Positions 48,895 through 60,640 of a stretch of 64,000 bases of DNA are shown in pieces. The position numbers were made by a program, and so were the translations under genes. The stretch is from Elymus sibiricus (Eukaryota > Streptophyta > Magnoliopsida > Poales > Poaceae), in contig CM077665.1 of assembly GCA_039707655.1 (NCBI GenBank), forward strand, positions 81,345,954 through 81,409,953, read 5' to 3'. The first letter of the stretch is position 1. Each line of letters opens with the position of its first letter. The notes under the pieces were generated by a model that saw nothing but the letters and a program-made list of their open reading frames with translations, ran no database searches and was not told where the DNA came from.

Positions 48895-50527
48895 TGATGT
48901 CTACTACGCAACCTTCTTCTTGTAGACTCGTGTTGGGCCTCCAAGCGCAGAGTTTTGTAGGACAGTAGCAAATTTCCCTCAAGTGGATGACCTAAGGTTT
49001 ATCAATCCGTGGGAGGCGTAGGATGAAGATGGTCTCTCTCAAACAACCCTGCAACCAAATAACAAAGAGTCTCTTGTGTCCCCAACACACCCAATACAAT
49101 GGTAAATTGTATAGGTGCACTAGTTCGGCGAAGAGATGGTGATACAAGTGTAATATGGATGGTAGATATAGATTTTTGTAATCTGAAAATATAAAAACAG
49201 CAAGGTAGCAAGTAACAAAAGTGAACAAAAACGGTATTGCAATGCTTGAAAATAAGGCCTAGGGTTCATACTTTCACTAGTGCAAGTTCTCTCAACAATA
49301 CTGACATAGTTGAATCATATGTAAATCCCTCACGTGCGACAAATAGTTCACTCCAAAGTCACAAATAACGGAGAACAAACGAAGAAATTATTGTAGGGTA
49401 CGAAACCACCTCAAAGTTATCTTTTTCGATCAATCTTATGAGCTATCCCTATAAGTGTCACGAACAGCCCTAGAGTTCGTACTAAAATAACACCTTAAGA
49501 TACACATCAACCAAAACCCTAATGTCACCTGGATACTCCAATGTCACCACGAGTACCCATGGGCTTGATTATACGATATGCATCAGACAATTTCAGATTC
49601 ATCATGTTCAATCCAACACAAAGAACTTCAAAGAGTGCCTCAAAGTTTCTACCGGAGAGTCAAGACGAAAACGTGTGCCAACCCCTATGCATAGATTCCC
49701 AAGGTTACGGAACCTGCAAGTTGATCACCAAAACATACATCAAGTGGATCAATAGAACATCCCATTGTCACCACGGATATCCCATCACAAGACATACATC
49801 AAGTGTTCTCAAATCTTTAAAGATTCAATCCGATAAGAAAACTTCAAAGGGAAAACTCAATTCATCATAAGAAGATAGAGAGGGGAAAACTCCATATGAT
49901 TTATCTATATTAATAAAGCTCGCGGTACATCAAGATCGTGCCATCTCAAGAACACGAGAGAGAGAGATCAAACACATAGCTACTGGTACATACCCTCAGC
50001 CCCGAGGGTGAACTACTCCCTCCTCGTCATGGAGACCGCCGAGATGATGAAGATGGCCTCCGGTGATGATTTCCCCCTCCGGCAGGGTGCCGGAACGGGC
50101 TCCCGATTGGTTTTTCGTGGCTACAGAGGCTTGCGACGGCGGAACTCCCGATCTCGGTTTCTTTCTAGGGGTTTTGGTATTTATAGGAATTTTTGGTGTC
50201 GGTCTCACGTCAAGGGGGTTCCCGAGGGGCCCACAAGCCAGGGGGCGCGCCCTAGGGGGGGCGCCCCCTAGGCTTGTGGCTGCCTCGGGACTCTTCTCCG
50301 GTATCTTTTTGCTCCAGTATTTTTTATATTTTCCAAAAATATTCTCCGTAAATTTTCAGCCCATTCCGAGAACTTTTATATCTGCACAAAAAACGACACC
50401 ATGGTAATTCTCCTGAAAACAGCGTCAGTCCGGGTTAGTTCTAATAAAATCATACCAAAATCATATAGAATTATTGTAAACATGGCATGAATACTTCATA
50501 AATTATAGATACGTTGGAGACGTATCA
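48895..50527. mobile_element. Solo LTR, 1633 bp
   Basis: It starts TGATGTCTACTACGCAACC and ends GGAGACGTATCA, flanked by the 5-bp duplication ATAGT (48890-48894, 50528-50532). No internal retroelement sequence is present, so it arose by recombination between two LTRs. This LTR type is very common in Triticeae, but I do not assign a family name. Short open frames inside are not genes. Confidence 0.9.
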
Positions 50528-50532
50528 ATAGT

Positions 50533-51830
50533 TCAAATGGCAATACAGTAAGATAAGGGGTACATGCCATTATAGTTCAAATGACACAAAGGTTACATAA
50601 CATCATGTAAGTAAACCCTTTTATTTGTCCGTTAACACAATATCTTTGTTGTACGGTCCGGGTTGCAAAACATGGCATCCCTTCTTTCAAAGACCCAAGC
50701 CCAATGAGAAGCATGCCTCGGTATCGGTGATGATGGTTGCCTAACTAACTAATCAATGATCTGGTCAGGGTTTTTCAAGTCCATCTGAAGATGTTCTTCC
50801 CTTGTTGCACACAATGCAATTTGCCTTGAAAGATCACGTCTACAATTTTTTCCGTGCCTCTTGAGCTTGCTTATCTCTTTCTCTTTTTTCCGATAAACTT
50901 TTCAGAGCACTTGGAGAAATAGTACTTTGAAAAGTCTCTCGAAGCCGCATTCAACGCATCAACGACTTTGACCCATCGGTTCAACTTTTCCTCAATGACT
51001 TCACATTCACGCTTCGTCGCCGTCCCAGCAGAAACCTCAAAGAAGACGAACGGTGCCATCCTACAAGTTGAGGAGTAACTATTAGGGTCATCATAGCCAT
51101 AACCTTAATCCTAACCCCAACCCTAACACTAACCCCTAACATAACCACTAACCCTAGCACAAGATCTAGCTACCCCTAATAATGCTAGGCACACAATACA
51201 TAGGCAAAGCACAAACATAAGCCTAAATGCATCATATTCATTGATTTCACCACAACAAAATGATGAACTAGGGCTTGCAACAATGTGAGCAATGCAACCA
51301 AAATAGATGATTCTAACCAACCAAAATGAGGGGGAGTGAGAGAGGTACATTTGATGATGGAAGTGCTTCGGATCCACCGGACAAATCTCAAGCAAATGAG
51401 AGAGATTTGAGAGGCCCTTGTGTGAGGAAGAGAGAGGGGAGAGGGGTTGAGCTCGGGGGAGATAGGTGAAGGACAATGGGGGTGAATGGGTGGGTGTGGG
51501 AGCACAAACCCCACCCCACCACCTTATCCTCTACAGTACTCTACCGCCGGTGTCCTTGGCGGTAGGCTTAGGCACCTTACCGCTGGGGCCCTTGGTGGTA
51601 GGGCCGTTTTCCACGCCAGCTGCCGCTAACGGCCGTCAGCCGCATGCCGTTAGCCTACCGCCGGGGGTTCCGGCGGTAGCTTATGGCCGGCTAACGCCAA
51701 GTCGGGTGGCGGTAGGCAAAAGGGTCAAATCTCGATTTTTTTTCCAAATGAGGGTTAGATCCAGCTAATCTTTCACAAAAGGATCAAAACACCAAATTTT
51801 GCCCCAAATGTTGAAGTCGCCACCTCGCCC
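50533..51830. other. Old element remnant with TACCGCC palindromes
   Basis: It starts with GATAAGGGGTACATGCCATT repeats that match the DNA left of the solo LTR. It includes a minus-strand open stretch (50871-51059, basic, coiled-coil-like) and TACCGCC palindromes at 51540-51715, for example CTACCGCCGGGGGTTCCGG followed by its inverse. It may be the right part of a transposon beginning near 42.9 kb. Confidence 0.45.
51095..51170. repeat. Telomere-like degenerate CCCTAA repeats
   Basis: CCTAACCCCAACCCTAACAC and related variants recur for about 70 bases. The repeats are too irregular to be a recent telomeric insertion. Confidence 0.6.
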
Positions 51831-52223
51831 ATCAAGAGAAGACTGAGGATGAGTGTCCGTCATCCCAGGAACCCTGTGCTTGGAGGTAAATCCTGAGCCC
51901 CCTCTCGCTTGGCCAGCTCACCAGCGAGGCTTGATTCTGGGCAGTTAGTTTACATGGGTAATCTTTTACGCCTGATCCCATCAAGACTACACAGTGATTT
52001 ATAGGAACATTGGGAGGAGCATCATTCTCCGTTCACCAACTGGAATGCTCTCCCAGCAGTGACAAGACCAATCAAAGGGAATCCGCCGGCTATCAATCTA
52101 ACAATGTGTTCATTGCGCTCAATGCCGGGGCCATCAGGTATACGAAGGACTTGCCCATCTTATGGGTGAAGGCTGGTGCAAACCTCTGTGTGAAACCGCC
52201 CTCCAAGCTTGAGGTATCATTAC
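51831..52223. other. Unassigned DNA
   Basis: No clear element or exon. An open stretch at 52010-52279 has no recognisable domain. Confidence 0.4.
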
Positions 52224-52300
52224 CATGGACGGAGCTACATGAGTACATGGGTGTACAGATGTACACCCAATATTTTTAAAATAAAAATAATATATATGTA
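52224..52300 (+). mobile_element. Terminal fragment of a CAGTGGCGGATC-type hAT element
   Basis: CATGGACGGAGCTACATG followed by GGGTGTACAGATGTACACCC matches the inverted right end of the 716-bp element at 2546-3261. No second end or 8-bp duplication was found, so it is truncated or decayed. Confidence 0.6.
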
Positions 52301-53540
52301 AATCGTTACATATATGGTTGAACAAACATATGGTTAAATTTGTACATTGTGTAAACTCTCACATACCATTTAATAACTATATGGTTAAATTTATACATCA
52401 ATGCTCTATAAACGAGTATATTTGAAAAATCCCTCGCGCATGATTAAGTTTGTACTCTAGAATTTTCTACAAACATGTTTTCCTAATTATATAGTACAAC
52501 CACTATTACAATATTATATGTTTTAGAGATATCTAACATACAGAGATATGTATAAACTTCATAATTCACACAAAGTATCAATTTGTTTTGTTATAATGTG
52601 GAAATTGAATTCAACACAACGCATGAGTATTTTTCCAATGATATACATTACAAATAAATAAATAATAAAAGTAATATTTAACTTAAGTTTTTTTTGTTAA
52701 GTATGCCAAATAAGTAATGAAAAATTATACTCTTAACATAGTAATATAGTAAGTATAAAATTTTAATATAAAATCTGTATATATCAAGAGGACTGGGTCA
52801 ATAGGCAAAACTGAAATTGATGACTTCAATTTTCCTGCATTGTAACCCGCACGAGCGTGGGAGAAGGACACTCGTCCATAACAGAATCGTGAATAGGAGC
52901 AGTCGTCGCCGTTTGAGGAATAAACAACGTATATAGGCTAAATGATGATGCATGGTCTAGTACTAAGTTTGAGAGAAAGAGAGCGAGAGAGGGGGGAGAG
53001 AGAGAGAGCGCACCACCGGCGGCCACCCGTAGTTTCTTGAGTGAGTCGGTCACCAGCCTCTTTCTTTCCTCTCCCTCTCCTTGTTGATCTTGCTTTCCTC
53101 TACTTCTCAGCCCTCCACCTCTCCTCTCCTCCCTCTCCTATTAACTTATGGATTAAGACAGACCTATTACTCGTGGGTGCCTCGGCCGGAGTGGCACACC
53201 CTCACTTCTCGTACAGCCGCATCAAATGCAAAGGCTGGCCGTGGCCATGGGTGCCTGTGTAGGCTACTGCCTAGAGCCTAGAGCCTATGTTATGTTTGTA
53301 CAGTAATATACAGAGGGACATGCGTAGCAGGACAATAGCGACAACAGCTTCACATTGGATGCTAGCGAGTGTGCCAGCACCCGTCCATTCCATCTCTGTG
53401 GTGTGGAGTCGCAAGACTGCGGTAAAAATGAAACGGTTCTCCACACATGCACGCACGCACTATGTTGTACTGTGCATTGAAAACACATACTCGATCAAGC
53501 AAAGCAATAAGAGACAATGAGCGTGTCATCCCATTTATAG
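52301..53540. other. Unassigned intergenic DNA
   Basis: AT-rich to about 52800, then mixed. A GAGAGA purine tract lies at 52970-53010. No supported gene. Confidence 0.4.
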
Positions 53541-53569
53541 TTTTTTCAGGATCAAATTTACCGTTTTAT

Positions 53570-54620
53570 TGATTAATTAAACGTAGCTAGGAATCTCGTC
53601 CGACACAATACCCAGAATGCAGTTTGGGGGAACAGAAAAATCAAACCTTATAGAGTCCATCGCTCAATCCTAATTTAGCAAACTTATCCGCGATAGAATT
53701 AGCACTACGTCTTACCCGTGACACTTTCACTTGTTGGAACACCTTCAGCATCCCCTCCAGGTGTAGCTTCGTCGTGTTGAGCTTGGACGCCACCTAAATT
53801 GCCCTCTTGCATGCACGTATTTAAGCAACCTCCGAATCAAAAATACCATCAAAGAAATTGCATGTAGCCACTCTAAAGGCTCCTGAATGATCACGTAGCA
53901 CTCCACCAACGCCACACTTGCCTCCTTGTTTGCAAACAACACCATCAGAATTTGCCTTGACCCAGCCTTCCACCAGCGGAACCCAAGCCTGCTTGCTATC
54001 GGGCTTGCGCAACTTCTCTTTACTTTCATGGACCGCCTTCCACTCATTGACATATGCCAAAACCGAGCTTATTATTTCATGTGTCTTAGCGATTTTCCCC
54101 GTCTTGTTTCATTTCTTAGTAGCTAAAGTCCATACGTCGTCTGAATCATCATTGCTCTATCATCCTTATTAGCGTCCGCGAACCAACCTAGTAGCCATCT
54201 GGCCACCTCGCTCTGGGAATCAATGTGGACCGATGGGGTCGCCATCGGAATTCCCTTTTCCGAACGAAGTTGCTTCCAAACTGTACTGAATGTGGCCAGC
54301 CTCAAAATCTGTGGTAAACCGTCTCCTCCCTGCCACAAGCCGGACGGAAGATACTGGGTTTGATCCGCCGTCTGTGCAATTCCAAGTCAACCGCCAGTCC
54401 ATTCTTGATCATCCACCAAACATGGATTTTTGCTTTGTTCGGAACACTGGTATCCCAAAGGCCGAGCCAACCTTTATGTCGTGCCACTGATGCGACGATT
54501 CTGGCCGTCCAACGTCCAAACTTCGCCCTGTTCATGGCCATTCTCAAGTGATAATTTGACCGAACCATAAAATGGCCGTTCCTAGTGTGATTCCAGGCAA
54601 TATAGTCATCCATCTCAGCC
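53570..54620 (-). pseudogene. LINE relic (zf-RVT and RNase H parts)
   Basis: On the minus strand, 54613-54302 reads as a zf-RVT lead-in (FMVRSNYHLRM, WLGLWDTSVPNKAKIHVWWM). After a frameshift, 54060-53821 reads as the start of a plant RVT_3 RNase H (WVKANSDGVVCKQGGKCGVG with GGVLRDHSGAF). A C-run at 54617-54630 borders it. The endonuclease and RT are missing and several frame breaks exist. It is unrelated in position to the LINE at 43 kb. Confidence 0.75.
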
Positions 54621-54828
54621 CCCCCCCCCCGCCGCCCCCAATAGCGATTTTCTTTATATCGTTAGCATCATCCATAGGATTGACTTTAATATATAATTGC
54701 TCCAGTGAATAACTAAAAAAAAAAGGTGGTAGATAGGGTGGATTATTATCCATTTTTAGTGATAAAAAATCGCTTCTTCGGGCGGAACCCCAGGCTGAGG
54801 ACTTACTCGGAATGCTGCCAAGATATCA

Positions 54829-54918
54829 GAAACATCTTAGTAGCCAGAGGAAAAGAAAGCAAAAGCGATTCCCGTAGTAGCGGCGAGCAAAATGGGAGCA
54901 GCCTAAACCGTGAAAACG
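54829..54918 (+). pseudogene. Plastid 23S rRNA fragment in the nucleus (NUPT)
   Basis: About 90 bases, from GAAACATCTTAGTAGCCAGA through GTAGTAGCGGCGAGC to CAGCCTAAACCGTGAAAACG, match what I remember of the 5' region of chloroplast 23S rRNA. The one difference I can recall is GAGCAAAAT in place of GAGCGAAAT. The flanks do not continue the rRNA. It is a non-functional insert. Confidence 0.85.
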
Positions 54919-56368
54919 CCGAAAACTTGCGGTTCTCCCCGTCAACCCTCCAGGACCTAAACAACTCACTTTTCGCCCATGAACATGCTGTCCACTTTTG
55001 TGCGTGTCTCATGATCTCCCAGCTTGATCCATCGGGTCTCGGACCTTGATAAAACCGTGCACATAGTCTTGCACCTAGTGGTGTGAGACTTCCTTGCCTA
55101 GGAACCCAATGGTCATGGTGAATGTATACTTGACCCATTGCTTATGCGCCAAATGGACCTCTGCCTTAGGAGACCACGTCCGTGAAGAATGCTTCTAAAA
55201 TTATATGATTCACCTGTCAGGTTGTGGGAAGAGAAATTTGAGGCTTGATCGGTCAGTGTACGCGGATGCTCCCGGACGGGTCCGTGGCCGTTTGAGAGGT
55301 CGGATTTGTCAAGTCCGGCTGTAGATGCTCTAATATTTGATTCCGAATATCAGGTTAAAAGTTTTTGAATGGCAACATAGGTTTGGTGAACAGTTGGGGA
55401 GGCGAGAGTAACGCCCCAACAGAGGTTTTTTCTTCTTCTTTCTTTTCTCGGAAAGACAGACCCCAACAGAGTCGGTCGGTCAGCTGGTGATCTCGCTCGC
55501 TGGCCGAAAGTTCCATGCACGCACGCGTGGCAAGAAACGGCAGCCACCTTTTCCCTCTTCTTCTCCTCCAGTGCTCTTGCCGTAATCGTGCCATCTTGTT
55601 TGACGAAAGGCCGTTCGTCCACAGCTGCAAGGACGAACGAAGCTGCCTTTCCAAGCCGGAAATGAGGCCGGCCACCCACGAGTCCAAGCTAGCTAGCAAG
55701 CTGACACGACGCTGCCGGGAAAGGGTGAACATGCGGCAAGAAAGATGGGAGAAAAATCCAAGGCGCAGCGACGTGAAAACGGGGCCTAATTAATCTGGAG
55801 AGCACAAATTCTCACTCACAGCTCGGTTTCTTCTTCAATTTTGTCAAGAAAAATTCGGCACCCGAAATTAGGTCGACACGACGGCGACTCGATCTGTCGA
55901 TGATTGCTGCGTACGCCCAACTTGCAGGGGGAGGCAAAGACAAAATAGGCCCCATGGCCAGAAAAATGTTCCGGTGAACGGAACAGAGAGCGGCTCGTCA
56001 CCTCAAAACGAGCGTCATTACTGAAAATAGAGTTGGTTAGGGATGATTAGGCGGCTGGTTCATGTAGTAGTAGGAGTACTTGCCTGATAACGACTGAACT
56101 CAAGCCGCACCGTAGTGTCTCGGAGCTCTTTCTACTAATCAAAGTACTCTCGAGTCTTGACTCTTTCCACCAACCTTGAAAACAGAGCCCGGGCAGCGGG
56201 CACACATGATTGTCAGAGTACATTTTTTTTCTTTCTCGGGTGACCTATCTAAGGGCTGAGAGGAACGGATCAGACGGTTGGCGACCCGACTGATTTCGCC
56301 AGGAAATGAGTCGGTTGACGCCTAGCGGCGCTTTTGCATCAAAGAAGCCATTCTTCTTCAGTAATGTA
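54919..56368. other. Unassigned intergenic DNA
   Basis: No exon structure recognised. GGCTGTAGATGCTCTAA near 55317 resembles the right end of a GAGCATCTCC-type element, but no left partner was found. GC-rich DNA around 55490-55700 gives open frames without domains. Confidence 0.4.
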
Positions 56369-56461
56369 ATATTTCCTCCATCTCAAAATAAACATCTTAA
56401 GCTTCGTATAACTTTGTATTAGAGCTAGTATAAAATTGAGATAGCTATTTCGAGACGGGGT
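56369..56461. mobile_element. Degenerate Stowaway-like MITE
   Basis: TTTCCTCCATCTCAAAATAA on the left faces TTTCGAGACGGGG on the right with TA-like borders. Both ends have drifted from the CTCCCTCCG consensus. Confidence 0.6.
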
Positions 56462-56866
56462 GATACATTAAAATAAGAAAACTGTCTCGTTTCTGGATGT
56501 CTGCATTGGTCGACGCTCGACGCACGAAACCCTGTCAAGGTAAAGAAACCAATAGACAAATCCCCGCAAAAAAAAAACAAAACAATAGAGAGATTAATTA
56601 ACATGCACTCTAACAGTGTCTGTCCATAAACAGCTACACCGAGGCCAGAAAGACGAAAGCCGGTGCCACCAACATCAGCACGAGCACTTGAACAGTCCAG
56701 ATCGTATTGTACAAGTACAAACTCCTTTTCTGGTAGACCCACTGAACCAGGGTGTAAAGAAGCCAAGCCATGAGCAGATCACGCGCGCACAACCAACCTC
56801 ACGTCCCATGTGTTTTGCTTTCTTAACTACTCTTCTTTGGTCTGTCCATGTCCGTTAGGTGCAGGG

Positions 56867-56893
56867 TCCTCCTCCTCCTCCTCCTCCTCCTCC
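56867..56893. repeat. (TCC)9 microsatellite
   Basis: Nine TCC triplets in a row; encodes a glycine run in the overlapping minus-strand frame. Confidence 0.95.
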
Positions 56894-57605
56894 GGCCCCT
56901 TGCGCCGGCTGGATCTTTCGTCGGAGGTTCGGCCTAGGTTGCGTGCACAGCTCGACCGAGAGCGAGGTATCAGGAACTAAACAATGGCGTGTCGATCCCC
57001 GGTTCGCTGGGATCAGAGCGGGGGTGCGATGACTTGAAGCTCGCATGGTGCATGTCATTTTCAGACTTGGTAGCAGGAGCATCATTTTCTTCTGAACGAC
57101 CGAACCTTGGTTCAGCTTTGACCAATGCCCGGCTAGCCGCTGCTGCAAAGTGCCTAACTGACCGATGATCCCGGAACCGACAGCCGGTGCCATTCCAAGC
57201 TGGAAAAGACTTGTAACTTTCAAAATTGGAAAGGTGCTGCTTTTTCATGTTATTTCTTATTAGAAATACAGGAAGTGGTCATTTTGTGATGGTGTCAGTT
57301 CACATTCTTTATCGTCTCTTCTTCAGCACTTTTGTAGCAGCAGCTAGCTTGGCAATTGGCTTTGGCATAGCATGTGTGCCCTTGTGCAGTTTTGCTTCAT
57401 GATTAGACCGCACCGCGCCAAGAAAAGGCGTGGGCAAGTTGAGGAAGAGACAAGCGGGTTAGAAGGCCGTTACGGGCTGGTGGCAAGTAACAGTGGGGGT
57501 GGCCTGCTCGAGGCCATGCACGACCCCTCAATTATTTCCTGATTCGTGGTTCATTACTAGTCCTGAGCAAGCTGGATTAGATTAAACCGGAGTGTCTGAA
57601 ACGAT

Positions 57606-58073
57606 TCAAGGTGGCAACGGGGACGGGGATGACCGGGGATGACTCCACCATCCCCGCCCCGATCCCCGCCAATCCCCATACCCGTGAGCCCCGTGAAGCT
57701 TCGCGGGGACAAAACGCCCCCCATCCCCGTCAATATCGGGTACCCGGTACCCGTCGGGTATCCATGGGGATCTCAAAACTGACTGGGATATGTGAGATTG
57801 GAGAGAGCATGGTTGTTGGGAGAGGTGGAAAAAAATAATTGTGTGAAATATCTAGGTATTAATCTATATATTGTGCATTTGTAGTACGCATGGCATAGTT
57901 TTTCGGGTATCCATGGAGTCCCCACGGGGGGGATTTTATCCCCATCCCCGCCCCGCGAGACTAACGGGTACCCACGAGACAATACCCATGGGGTGAATTT
58001 GTCCCCCATCCCCGCTCCATGATGGGTAAATCCCCGCGGGTACCCGTCCCCACGGGGAATATTGCCACCTTGA
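57606..58073. mobile_element. hAT MITE, 468 bp
   Basis: TCAAGGTGGCAA and TTGCCACCTTGA are inverted ends, with the perfect 8-bp duplication GAAACGAT on each side (57598-57605, 58074-58081). The body is made of GGGGATCCCC-like and GGGTACCC-like words near both ends. No transposase. Confidence 0.9.
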
Positions 58074-58091
58074 GAAACGATCGGTGCCACT

Positions 58092-58554
58092 CAATGTTTT
58101 AAATAGCGCGCGGGCTATGTCATTTAGCGACGGCTCGACCAGAAGCTAGGAAAGGCTATAGCGGAGCTAAGCCTCGTTTAGCGTTTCTCTTAAATCATGA
58201 AAATTTGAAACAGTAAGTATATAATCAGGCATCATATATGATATATTACATATACTTTACATATACACATGTTCGTACATCAAAACGCGAGTATCAAGAG
58301 GCATTCTAATTAAATAACCAAGCTTCACCTCAATGCATTATATATATATATATATCATAAACAAGAAAAAAAGATAATGCAGAAGTATGGTTTTGTATAG
58401 CGACTTAGTGGGCTAAATGACTCTAAATTTAGCGCTATAGCGGGAAATAGCGGGCTATTAGCCTCATTTCCAATTAAACACTAAAAGTGCATAGCTTTAG
58501 CGGAAGAGCTCTCAAAGGCTATAGCGGAGTTATAGCCGGCTATTTAAAACATTG
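58092..58554. mobile_element. hAT MITE, 463 bp
   Basis: CAATGTTTTAAATAGC and GCTATTTAAAACATTG are perfect inverted ends, flanked by GTGCCACT (58084-58091) and ATGCCACT (58555-58562). The interior holds repeated GGCTATAGCGGAG words. It lies only ten bases beyond the target duplication of the preceding element's right side. Confidence 0.88.
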
Positions 58555-58562
58555 ATGCCACT

Positions 58563-60031
58563 ACTAGGCCGTTGAAAAAGCTGTGGAGACTTTCTATTGT
58601 TTATTTATAAACGGTGTGGTGGTTTCGAGGAGATTCGATTACTCAGAGATCTCCCAAGTTCCTAGACGGAGATCATAATTGAGGTCAACTCCACATCATG
58701 TTTGCAGTGAAGAAATCTTCCTCTTGTATTCGAAGAAGATAAAATACACATCTACGTACATCAGATCTGTGTATGACGTGGTAGTTTCCCTCTCATTTCT
58801 TTTGCTACTAATCTAATACAAGTCCAGTCATTCTCATTACTTAATAGCGCATATTTTCCGCCTGTTGCTGAAAGCCTGAAAATCATTATAAAAAAGAGAG
58901 CCTGAAACTGGTGCCTCTTTCAGAACCTTATGTCAAAGAGTGTCTTACGGCACACTCAAAGATTCATGAGCTAAGCTTAGGTTTAGTCCAAAGTGAACAA
59001 TGCTACTAGGGAAAGCATGGACTGATCACCCAATAATTAATGTTAGTAGTATATAGTACTAACACTGCCACCCGGTACTATATTTAATTAATGCCTACTA
59101 GTAGTATATAGTACTAACACTGCCACCCGGTACTATTCTGCAGCTTCTGCACACCAACTTAATTTGGAGGCATGTAATATGGAATTTTCTTGGTAGTTTA
59201 CCTACTTCATCAGTAGGCAGTAGCAAGAGGGAAACATTTTATTCATTACTTTCATGTGTGTGTGAACAAAATAAATAAATTACTTTCATGTGTGATTCAG
59301 GAAAGCACATATTTCCGTTACCATCCATCTTCACACCACACGGCTGCATCTGAATGCTGGTTCAGTAGCTTTTGCAGGAAACAGGGAACCTGCAGAATTT
59401 CGATAACGGCACCAACACAGGATGCCGGATTGTTTGCTCAGAAAATAACATCAATAGATTCCAGATCAGCTGATGGTTGCCTATAAGTTGCTGCCGCTTC
59501 TACAGTGTATCCTAGTCTTTTTTGGGGTTTCTGTCAGATGGAATGAAGTTTTGATCCTGAACCTGACTGATGATCTTAGTACTACTCCACCGGTGCAGAA
59601 CAACCCAAGGCAGCCAGGGTAAGGGCCTGTGCATGAAGCCTGCCAAGGTAGAAGATTCAAATAAAGTAAGAATGTGTGTAGCTTGATCGTGCAGCAGCGA
59701 TAACGACGCACTTTCCAGGTTTCTGTGAAGTCAAAACATGTTTGATTCAACTGCACAGAAAGGCCAAGCGAACCATACGAGCAAAGAGTGCAGATGTAAT
59801 AACCCGAGATATTACTCCACTGAATGAGAAAAACTGAATATCGTCTATGCCTCAACACAAAAATGCCACAAAAAAAATACTCATGGAGTACATCAATAAG
59901 ACATCTGTCAACAAATGCAATGACTTGGTCTATCTTTTTATTTTAACAGTAGGAAGTGTCCGAAATGGTTTGATCTATACTGTAATCCTGGGATTTCGCT
60001 ACTGGATTATCTCGGAACGTCCTGATGAACA
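58563..60031. other. Unassigned intergenic DNA
   Basis: Holds one short tandem duplication (59043-59136) and scattered short open frames without domains. Confidence 0.4.
59043..59136. repeat. Tandem duplication, period 56 bp
   Basis: TTAGTAGTATATAGTACTAA with the following ACACTGCCACCCGGTACTAT occurs twice, the second copy beginning near 59099 after TACTAGTAG. Confidence 0.8.
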
Positions 60032-60157
60032 TGTTAGATGTGTATAGTTCTCTTTCGGTATATATCCTCATTGTATAAGGGGTTTCTTATACTTTACCAC
60101 ACATGTATATGTATGGCCTTTGGCCCTCAGTCAATGTCAGTTGCTCATTATCCAACA
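60032..60157 (+). repeat. 5' LTR of the decayed Copia element
   Basis: Starts TGTTAGATGTGTATAG and ends TTATCCAACA; the PBS follows at once. Short LTRs of this size are known in Tos17-like Copia elements. The 3' LTR lies outside the window. Confidence 0.75.
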
Positions 60158-60170
60158 TGGTATCAGATGC
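60158..60170 (+). other. Primer binding site
   Basis: TGGTATCAGATGC, one base away from the tRNA-Met complement TGGTATCAGAGC. Confidence 0.8.
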
Positions 60171-60640
60171 TATGTTAGCCTCACTCCCGCACGATGCAAC
60201 TCCGTGCGCTCGCTCGTCGCCGTTCGTCCCCGACCGGATCTGACGGTCGTCCTCGTCTCCACCCGTCGCTGGTCGTCCTTGCCCGGCGCTAACGCCCCCG
60301 ACGGCCGCCTCCTCCTCGTTTTTCCCCGAAGCCGGCCGCCCCAGCCTCCTCCTCGTCCGGCAGCCGCCGCCGCCGCCGCCGCCTGCCTCGCCCGGCCGCC
60401 GCTGCCGCTGCCTGCCTCGACCGACCGCCGCCACCTGCCCATTCGGCCGTTGCTGCCCCCTCCTCATCCGACAGAAGCCGCTGCGGCCTGCCTCGACCGG
60501 CCGACGCCGCCCGCCTCGACCGGGCGCCGCCGCCGCCCGCCTCGACCGGCCGGCCGCTGCGTGCGGGCTGCCTCCCGCCAGAGCCCGATCCAGATCGGGT
60601 TTTACTGTGACGGTTGACCAAAAAAAACAGAGAGCTCCTC

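Noticed and set aside
49522..49870. Open frames within the solo LTR
   Set aside because: LTRs are non-coding and the LTR borders and duplication are clear.
51095..51170. Interstitial telomere from a chromosome fusion
   Set aside because: Only about 70 bases of irregular CCCTAA-like words, within an old repeat; too short and degenerate.
54803..55138. 111-codon minus-strand open frame
   Set aside because: It overlaps the plastid rRNA fragment in antisense, so at least a third of it cannot be a real protein.
55317..55333. GGCTGTAGATGCTCTAA, like the right end of a Harbinger-type MITE
   Set aside because: No matching left end or TTA duplication could be located.
56855..57248. Minus-strand open frames of 92 and 122 codons
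   Set aside because: Plausible-looking composition, but no family recognised, a microsatellite encodes the end of one of them, and no partner exons were found upstream.
57611..57838. 75-codon open frame
   Set aside because: Lies inside an hAT MITE with clear ends and target duplication.
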